NCBI GenBank assembly: GCA_938003575.1
Contig: CALKYG010000109.1
Span: 1 to 5,846, forward strand
Direction of reading: 5' to 3'
DNA: 5,846 bases
Source: an uncultured Alphaproteobacteria bacterium
Lineage (GTDB): Bacteria > Pseudomonadota > Alphaproteobacteria > Caulobacterales > Parvularculaceae
In this document: positions 1 to 4,274 of the stretch, piece by piece
Layout: every line of letters starts with the position of its first letter
Numbering within the stretch: the stretch's first letter is position 1
Position numbers and translations under genes: made by a program
The notes under the pieces: model-generated
Seen by the model: only the letters and a program-made list of their open reading frames with translations
What the model was told of the DNA's origin: nothing
Database searches by the model: none

Positions 1-889
1 CAAGAGAGAATACTCCCCCTACGCCGACAAGTGGAATGCGCCCTTTCAAGGTCTCGCTGAATTCTCTGAGAAGCTCTGTAGACGGAAGGAAGAGCGGCCT
101 GCCGGAGAGGCCTCCTTTTTCCCTGGCATGCCGGCTCTTTAGCCATGCAGGCCGCGCGATGGTCGTATTCGAAATGACCAACGCGTCGATCCGCTGATCG
201 AGCGCCGCGCTCGCAATGTCCGCCTTGTCGGCGTCCGTGAGGTCCGGCGCGACCTTAAGAAAGACCGGCGCTTTCGTGTTCAGGGCGTCGCGTGCGGCGC
301 TTACGCGCGATAAAAGGTCCACAAGAGCAGCCTTGTTTTGCAAAGCCCTGAGGCCGGGGGTATTCGGCGAGGAAATATTGACGGTATAAAAGTCGACAAG
401 GCCCTCGAGCTCACGAATGCCCGTCACGAAATCCTCAATTCGGTCGCTGCTATCCTTGTTGGCGCCGAGATTAACGCCGATGACGCCGGGGCGCCGGCGT
501 CCGCGGAGCCGTGCCGCGATCGCATCAAGACCGTCATTATTGAACCCGTAGCGGTTGATCACCGCTTCGTCCTCAACAAGCCGAAAGACGCGCGGACGGT
601 CATTTCCGGGCTGCGGGCGGGGCGTCACGGCTCCGACCTCGACAAAGCCGAAACCGAGTTGCAGCATCGCGTCGGGGACTTCGGCGTTTTTGTCAAACCC
701 GGCCGCAAGGCCGAGAGGATTTTTAAAATCCAAGCCGGCGACGCGAATCGCCAGCATAGGATCGGATGGCACGCAGAACCGCGGCGCAAAGGGCGACGCC
801 ATCATCCGCACCGTCGCGCGATGTGCGGTTTCCGGATCAAGCAACCGTACTACCTTCGCACCGAGCGTTGCAGCGAGGCGCATCGTCAC
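1..889 (-). CDS. pyrD: Dihydroorotate dehydrogenase (quinone), class 2, C-terminus cut by window edge
   Basis: Oxidises dihydroorotate to orotate in de novo pyrimidine synthesis. Class 2 enzymes are FMN proteins at the inner face of the cytoplasmic membrane that pass electrons to quinone. Translating the minus strand gives an open frame to base 1. Numbered from the ATG at 883, the short N-terminal segment with LDPETAH (15-21) is typical of class 2. Next come the FMN-site motif [11 protein letters not shown] (58-68), [12 protein letters not shown] (87-98), NRYGFNN (110-116), and [11 protein letters not shown] (169-179), whose second serine (S172) aligns with the class 2 catalytic base. [24 protein letters not shown] and VGVGGV follow. 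About 294 residues are visible; the family has about 336-360, so roughly 45-60 C-terminal residues lie outside. I chose GTG at 889 because GGAGG lies 7 nt upstream, against 13 nt for ATG at 883, and because it gives a GTGA overlap with the upstream stop. The ATG remains possible. It is probably translated from the DUF952 transcript. Confidence 0.97.
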   Translation of the reverse strand, partial: MTMRLAATLGAKVVRLLDPETAHRATVRMMASPFAPRFCVPSDPMLAIRVAGLDFKNPLGLAAGFDKNAEVPDAMLQLGFGFVEVGAVTPRPQPGNDRPRVFRLVEDEAVINRYGFNNDGLDAIAARLRGRRRPGVIGVNLGANKDSSDRIEDFVTGIRELEGLVDFYTVNISSPNTPGLRALQNKAALVDLLSRVSAARDALNTKAPVFLKVAPDLTDADKADIASAALDQRIDALVISNTTIARPAWLKSRHAREKGGLSGRPLFLPSTELLREFSETLKGRIPLVGVGGVFSL

Positions 890-1230
890 TCTATCACCTC
901 CCCGAACTCATACTCAAAGAACGCAATACGCTTGAGTCGGCGCACCGAGACGGCTTTCACCGCCGGCAAGTCTGCATAAAGATGTGGAAACAAGGCGCCG
1001 CCGCGCGAAATCTCCCATTTTAGGGCTGCTCCGAAATCGCTGGCGCGAAACGCAACGGCGACAAGCCCGTCGCGTCCGGCGAAGTGACGGCGCACTGTCT
1101 CAAGCACCTGCTTCTCCGTGGAAAGATGAATATAGCCGTCCGTGACATCGACCGGCGCCGGTTCGACGATCCCCAGCGCTTTCGCCGCCGACCAACTGCA
1201 ATCGTCCATGATCTTGTAGATGAGGGTCAT
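886..1230 (-). CDS. DUF952 family protein, upstream partner of pyrD
   Basis: A 114-residue cytosolic protein with no signal peptide or membrane segment. It shows the DUF952 (PF06108) pattern in order: start MTLIYKI, W13, the core DGYIHLST (31-38), the glutamine and HF of [14 protein letters not shown] (39-52), a hydrophobic strand, then LKWE (70-73) and [10 protein letters not shown] (76-85) with a second conserved histidine (H83). Length is normal for the family. Its biochemical role is not established. From memory the fold has been grouped with ADP-ribosyltransferase-like domains, which would make H35 a candidate ligand-site residue; treat that as unverified. I chose ATG at 1230 because DUF952 proteins begin just before the IYKI strand. 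An in-frame TTG at 1266 would add 12 non-conserved residues; it has AGGAAGG upstream but at a long 12-nt spacing. Neither start has an ideal ribosome site. The stop overlaps the pyrD GTG, so this is the first gene of a two-gene unit. Confidence 0.92.
   Translation of the reverse strand: MTLIYKIMDDCSWSAAKALGIVEPAPVDVTDGYIHLSTEKQVLETVRRHFAGRDGLVAVAFRASDFGAALKWEISRGGALFPHLYADLPAVKAVSVRRLKRIAFFEYEFGEVIE
897..901 (-). promoter_or_regulatory. Ribosome binding site for pyrD inside the DUF952 coding end
   Basis: Read on the minus strand, GGGGAGGTGATAGAGTGACG precedes the pyrD ATG. The GGAGG core is 7 nt from the GTG at 889 and 13 nt from the ATG at 883. Its spacing is the main reason for preferring the GTG start. 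It lies wholly inside the last codons of the DUF952 gene, which points to translational coupling. Confidence 0.75.
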
Positions 1231-1466
1231 GGGCGCCGGACTATCGCGACGCGGGCCGCCTAGCAAGGAAACTCGTGACCTTCCTGCGACAAAGTCCTGT
1301 CCAACGTAAAATAGTTAGTCCGATTCATCGGCGCGGGCTGCATCCAGAGTGGAGGTCGGCGAAGGTGAAATAGCGGCTCGTGACTACGCGCCGATTTCCA
1401 GCGTTTGGGTCGACGAGCTGCGGCTTAGCTGGACAGCCTCGCGCAATCGTCTCTAAATCACGCCTC
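1231..1466. other. Divergent intergenic region between the DUF952-pyrD unit and the transporter
   Basis: This 236-bp spacer must hold the promoters for both directions, but I could not find -35/-10 pairs good enough to call. It is not obviously AT-rich except around 1306-1317. I see no tRNA, riboswitch or terminator shape. An in-frame upward extension of the transporter frame begins at GTG 1380, just after an in-frame stop at 1371-1373. On the minus strand a 47-codon open frame (1468 to 1325) has plausible codon use but no ribosome site; it is discussed as a finding. Confidence 0.6.
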
Positions 1467-2831
1467 ATGAAGCATATACGAATTGTCGGCGGCGTTGCGT
1501 TCAGCGCCGCATGCGGCGCGGCGGCGGAACTCGCCGGGCTTGATGAACCAATAGTTCTGACGATCGCCATCACGGCGCTGACTGCGGCATTCTGGATGAC
1601 CGAGGCAATCCCGATTCCGGCCGCCTCTCTTATCCCGTTTCTCGCCTTTCCGCTCGCTGGGATCCTAGATGAGACAGATGCCGCCGAAGCGCTCGGCTCC
1701 TACGTTATTATCCTGCTGATGGCGTCGTTCATGCTCTCGAAAAGCCTTGAGCGGTCGGGCGCACATGAACGACTCGCGATTTACATGGTTCGCCTAGTCG
1801 GATCGTCCGGACGTAGCCTCATATTCGGGTTCATGTTGGCGGCAGCCGTTCTTTCGATGTGGATATCGAATTCCGCGACGGCCCTTATGCTTTCGGCAAT
1901 GGCGCTCGCGATCCTTTCTCGGCGACCGGATACGAAACTCGCCGCACCGCTCCTTCTCGGCATCGCTTATGCTTCCTCGCTCGGAGGAACCGGGACGCTG
2001 ATCGGCACGCCGCCAAATCTCATTTTTGCAGACGCCTACGAGAAGGCTACTGGTGAAGAATATTCATTCCTGCGATGGATGAAGACGGGCGTGCCGATTG
2101 TCGTGATTGGCGTTCCAATGATGGGCTTGTGGCTAACGCGCAACCTCAAGGGTGTGGCGGCGCCAAAACTTCCTACAACGGGTCCCTGGCGCACGGAAGA
2201 GGCGCGCGTGCTGATGGTGTTCGCCGCCGCGATGTTTTTCTGGATCACGCGCACCGAACCATTCGGTGGGTGGAGCAGTCTGTTTGGATTGAAGAGCGCA
2301 GGCGATGCAACTGTTGCGGTCGGCGCCGTAGTCGCGATGTTTCTCATCCCGAACGGCAAGGGCGGCGCGCTGCTCGATTGGAGATCAGCGGGCGACATAC
2401 CCTGGGGAATGCTCCTTCTCTTTGCGGGCGGCATCTGCATTGCTGCAGCATTCCGCGCAAGCGGGCTCGATAGTCTGATTGGCGAGAGCCTTGCCGGCGT
2501 CGCGATGCTGCCGGTCTTTATGATGATGCTCGGTATTTGCTTGGCCGTGACATTCCTCACCGAGATCACATCGAACACTGCGACCGCGAACCTGTTGATG
2601 CCGGTCCTCGCAGCAGTCGCCGCCGGCGCCGGGATTGCGCCCGACCTGCTCATGATACCAGCTGTTGTTTCCTGCTCCTGCGCCTTCATGCTGCCGGTTG
2701 CGACGGCGCCGAATGCGATCATCTATGCCACTGAACACATCTCGATACGCCAGATGGCGCGCGAAGGGTTCGTACTGAATGTCATCGTCGCTTTCGTTGT
2801 CGCAGGCGTTTGTTATTTCATGCTAATGTGA
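1467..2831 (+). CDS. DASS/SLC13-family Na+-coupled dicarboxylate or anion transporter
   Basis: A 454-residue polytopic inner-membrane protein of the divalent anion:Na+ symporter family (the VcINDY, SdcS and CitT group), the usual length for the family. Visible signatures in order are WMTEAIPIPAASLIP near the N-terminus, the first clamshell motif S134-N135-S136 followed by AT, the GGTGTLIGTPPN loop (173-184), LLLFAGGICIAAAFRASGL, and the second motif S369-N370-T371 in TEITSNTATANLLMPV. These two SNT-type motifs lie at re-entrant hairpin tips that bind Na+ and the carboxylate in characterised members. The first one has serine for threonine, a mild change. A C4-dicarboxylate substrate is most likely, but sulfate or other anions cannot be excluded from sequence. 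I chose ATG 1467 because the protein similarity begins there. The frame is open back to a GTG at 1380, which would add 29 hydrophilic residues untypical of the family. No clear ribosome site precedes ATG 1467. A small membrane protein follows 23 bp downstream. Confidence 0.94.
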   Translation: MKHIRIVGGVAFSAACGAAAELAGLDEPIVLTIAITALTAAFWMTEAIPIPAASLIPFLAFPLAGILDETDAAEALGSYVIILLMASFMLSKSLERSGAHERLAIYMVRLVGSSGRSLIFGFMLAAAVLSMWISNSATALMLSAMALAILSRRPDTKLAAPLLLGIAYASSLGGTGTLIGTPPNLIFADAYEKATGEEYSFLRWMKTGVPIVVIGVPMMGLWLTRNLKGVAAPKLPTTGPWRTEEARVLMVFAAAMFFWITRTEPFGGWSSLFGLKSAGDATVAVGAVVAMFLIPNGKGGALLDWRSAGDIPWGMLLLFAGGICIAAAFRASGLDSLIGESLAGVAMLPVFMMMLGICLAVTFLTEITSNTATANLLMPVLAAVAAGAGIAPDLLMIPAVVSCSCAFMLPVATAPNAIIYATEHISIRQMAREGFVLNVIVAFVVAGVCYFMLM

Positions 2832-2854
2832 AAGTGGACTGAAGGGATCTATCG

Positions 2855-3256
2855 ATGCGCCGGGTGCTGATCGCCGGCTTTCTCTATTTTCTGGTCGTCT
2901 TTGCGGGAGGCTTCGTGCTGGGCGCGATTCGTACGCTTTTCCTCGAACCCCAGATAGGCGAAGTCGCGGCCGTTACAGCCGAACTGCCCTTTATGCTCTG
3001 GATTTCGTGGGCGGCTTGCGGCTTCGCGGTCCGCCGCCTCGGCGTCGACGGAGGCGTCAGTGCGCGCCTCGCGATGGGAGCTGCGGCATTCGCGCTCCTG
3101 ACCGCGGCGGAAATTGCGCTTTCCTCCATCGCATTCGGCAGAGCGTTCTCCGCATACGTTGATGCGTTGGCTGCTCCAGCTGGAATTCTGGGATTCGCCG
3201 GACAAACGCTGTTTGGTCTCATTCCGACTATGCAACTTTTTGCGGCGAAACGATAG
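2855..3256 (+). CDS. Small four-helix membrane protein of unknown function
   Basis: A 133-residue hydrophobic protein with four predicted membrane segments at about 4-28, 42-59, 73-94 and 106-129, joined by short loops. It starts MRRVLIAGFLYFLVVFAGGF and has no cleavable-looking signal. Charged or polar residues that may matter are R26 and the LEPQIGE turn (30-36), E43 at the head of helix 2, the RR pair at 60-61, E86 inside helix 3, and GR at 95-96. This layout resembles conserved hypothetical membrane proteins I recall from other Alphaproteobacteria, but I cannot assign a named family or function. AAGGG ends 8 nt before the ATG, a good ribosome site. The gene begins 23 bp after the transporter stop on the same strand with no terminator between them, so co-transcription is likely. 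A role with the transporter is only a guess from position. Confidence 0.85.
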   Translation: MRRVLIAGFLYFLVVFAGGFVLGAIRTLFLEPQIGEVAAVTAELPFMLWISWAACGFAVRRLGVDGGVSARLAMGAAAFALLTAAEIALSSIAFGRAFSAYVDALAAPAGILGFAGQTLFGLIPTMQLFAAKR

Positions 3257-3392
3257 AAGCGTTCGACAAACGGCCTTTCATGAAACTCCGTCTGCGGTAT
3301 GCTTCACTCGTCGCGACGTAGAAGCGCGACGAAAGCGCGCCGGCGGCATCCCGCTTCCCGGAGTGACGCGCAACATCACAGGAGAAACAGCC
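3257..3392 (+). other. Intergenic leader upstream of the UrcA gene
   Basis: This 136-bp gap holds a possible -10 box, TATGCT (3298-3303, four of six consensus positions), but no convincing -35 at the right distance. It also holds an 8-bp perfect inverted repeat: TCGTCGCG at 3308-3315 and CGCGACGA at 3325-3332, with a 9-nt loop. The hairpin is 52 nt past the membrane-protein stop and is not followed by a T run, so it is not a standard intrinsic terminator. It could be a weak terminator or part of the urcA leader. Confidence 0.45.
3380..3384 (+). promoter_or_regulatory. Ribosome binding site of the UrcA gene
   Basis: AGGAG ends 8 nt before ATG 3393. It settles the start of this gene, whose frame is open far upstream (to at least 3114), well inside the preceding gene. 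The signal peptide begins exactly at this ATG. Confidence 0.85.
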
Positions 3393-3677
3393 ATGAAATC
3401 GATCATCGCCGCGGCGCTAGCTGTCGCGTTCATTGGAACTGCAGCCGAAGCCAAAGGGATTCCAACGGATTTCCGTCTTAACGCTTCTGAACTTTCAACG
3501 CCTGAGGGTGCAGCTGCCGTCTATGCCCGCATGGAGTCGCGCGCGAACAGCAAGTGCGACGCCGGAGACAATTATCTGCGCCGCGCGCGTGAGGAATGTG
3601 CAGCAGGCCTCGTCGACAGCTGGGTCTCTGAAATCGGCAATCCGGTTCTCGATAGCATCCATCGCGCCAACAGCTAG
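3393..3677 (+). CDS. UrcA family small exported protein
   Basis: A 94-residue protein with a classical signal peptide: MKSI, a hydrophobic core AAALAVAFIGT, and a probable signal peptidase I site after A18-E19-A20. The mature part of about 74 residues shows the UrcA pattern: a short beta segment, then the L-S-T-P-E-G-A-A-A-VYARM stretch (34-47) matching the family's L-S-x-x-G-A-x-x-L-Y-x-R-I core, then C55 and C69, then a C-terminal helix ending near NPVLDSIHRA. The two cysteines could form a disulfide in the periplasm, as expected for the family. The family's function is not established; members are abundant and paralogous in Caulobacterales and Sphingomonadales. AGGAG at 8 nt fixes the start. 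The gene appears transcribed alone, and its stop is 3 bp from the convergent TerB-family gene. Confidence 0.9.
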   Translation: MKSIIAAALAVAFIGTAAEAKGIPTDFRLNASELSTPEGAAAVYARMESRANSKCDAGDNYLRRAREECAAGLVDSWVSEIGNPVLDSIHRANS

Positions 3678-3680
3678 ACG

Positions 3681-4112
3681 CTAATCGCCAGCGACCGTCA
3701 TGTGTCGAGCGCGCGCGGCGCGCTCGATCGCCGCCGCGCCGTCATCGTCGACATTCAGCGTATTGCGGATCAACTCGAGAACACGGATTTCCGTCATATC
3801 GAGATTCTCATCCGCCGTGATCACGTCGACGACGGCGGCGTAGGCGGTCTCTCCGAGATGACCGGGAAGCGCGGCCGAAGCTGCCGTTAGCACCTTGTGA
3901 AGGCCGCCTTCTGACGACATCAGCGCACCACAGGCTTCCGACATATCAACGAGATTTTCCTCGTCCGCCTCGGAAAAGAGCGGAAACGAACGGACGACGC
4001 GCCCGATCGAGCGCAATTCGCGCTCTGACATACGGCCGTCGGACGCAGACGCCATCACCATGAGATAGATGACGGCCTCCTGAGGCGTCAGTTTCGGAGC
4101 GGCGTCAGCCAT
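3681..4112 (-). CDS. TerB family protein (tellurite-resistance-like domain)
   Basis: A 143-residue acidic, all-helical cytosolic protein made of one TerB-like domain (PF05099 type). After a short N-terminus, helix 1 (PQEAVIYLMVMASASDG, 10-26) leads to the first acidic site SDGRMSERE (24-32). A second similar site is TADENLDMTE (99-108), followed by IRVLELIRNTLNV. These two D-x-x-x-x-x-E loops correspond to the metal-binding positions of TerB domains. The second lacks the usual glycine after the aspartate (D101-E102). The C-terminus AAIERAARARHMT is typical of the alphaproteobacterial version. Despite the family name, such single-domain proteins usually occur without the rest of the ter operon, and no terZADCEF-like gene is here, so a tellurite role should not be assumed. 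The start ATG 4112 has AAGGA 7 nt upstream. It is divergent from lysK and convergent with the UrcA gene. Confidence 0.91.
   Translation of the reverse strand: MADAAPKLTPQEAVIYLMVMASASDGRMSERELRSIGRVVRSFPLFSEADEENLVDMSEACGALMSSEGGLHKVLTAASAALPGHLGETAYAAVVDVITADENLDMTEIRVLELIRNTLNVDDDGAAAIERAARARHMTVAGD
3705..3727. repeat. Perfect 9-bp inverted repeat between convergent genes
   Basis: TCGAGCGCG (3705-3713) and CGCGCTCGA (3719-3727) pair perfectly around a 5-nt loop. It lies 28 nt past the UrcA stop and inside the last codons of the TerB-family gene (AIERAARARH). A hairpin this GC-rich could slow or stop transcripts from the UrcA gene, but no T run follows on either strand, so an intrinsic terminator cannot be claimed. 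It may simply reflect alternating Arg and Ala codons. Confidence 0.35.
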
Positions 4113-4273
4113 GAATAATTCCTTCGCTTATTTGGGTGGTTGTCGGCGCAACCTAGCGGCGGTGCGAAGCGCCCGCAACCTGCCGTAGCGCGGCGAATTC
4201 CCGCCGGAGACGGTTCCATTCCGCAAAAAAAGCATTAGAGGGTTCAGCTTGCCGCAACCAACGCAGACCCTCT
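4113..4273. other. Divergent spacer between the TerB-family gene and lysK
   Basis: This 161-bp spacer should hold both promoters, but I found no pair of -35 and -10 boxes worth calling. Visible elements are an A7 run at 4225-4231; three copies of CGCAACC (4147, 4174 and 4253, the first two followed by T and the third by A); and an inverted repeat, TAGAGGGT at 4236-4243 with ACCCTCTA at 4267-4274, that reaches the first base of the lysK start codon. Confidence 0.55.
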
Positions 4274-4274
4274 A
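4236..4274 (+). promoter_or_regulatory. Possible hairpin at the lysK start codon
   Basis: TAGAGGGT (4236-4243) is the exact reverse complement of ACCCTCTA (4267-4274), with a 23-nt loop between. The last paired base is the A of the lysK ATG. In an mRNA starting upstream, this stem would cover the bases where a ribosome site should be, in a gene that lacks an evident one. An 8-bp match over this span can arise by chance, so the regulatory reading is tentative. Confidence 0.3.

Noticed and set aside
338..979. Plus-strand open frame of 213 codons
   Set aside because: It lies antisense to pyrD, whose minus-strand translation shows all class 2 motifs without interruption. The plus-strand product is Arg- and His-rich with no recognisable pattern.
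1231..1466. Riboswitch or tRNA in the spacer before the transporter
   Set aside because: No cloverleaf, T-loop GTTCGA-type sequence or known aptamer core could be seen.
2036..2722. Minus-strand open frame of 228 codons
   Set aside because: It is antisense to the DASS transporter, whose conserved motifs cover this stretch. Long antisense frames are expected in GC-rich genes.
2849..3235. Minus-strand open frame of 128 codons
   Set aside because: It is antisense to the small membrane protein, which has a good ribosome site and clear membrane segments. The minus product is a low-complexity charged sequence.
3114..3392. Upstream extension of the UrcA frame (93 codons)
   Set aside because: It overlaps the end of the membrane protein gene and would bury the signal peptide. 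AGGAG before ATG 3393 and the signal peptide fix the shorter start.
3681..4112. Tellurite-resistance operon
   Set aside because: Only one TerB-like domain is present. No terC, terD, terZ or related gene lies in the window, so the name reflects domain family only.
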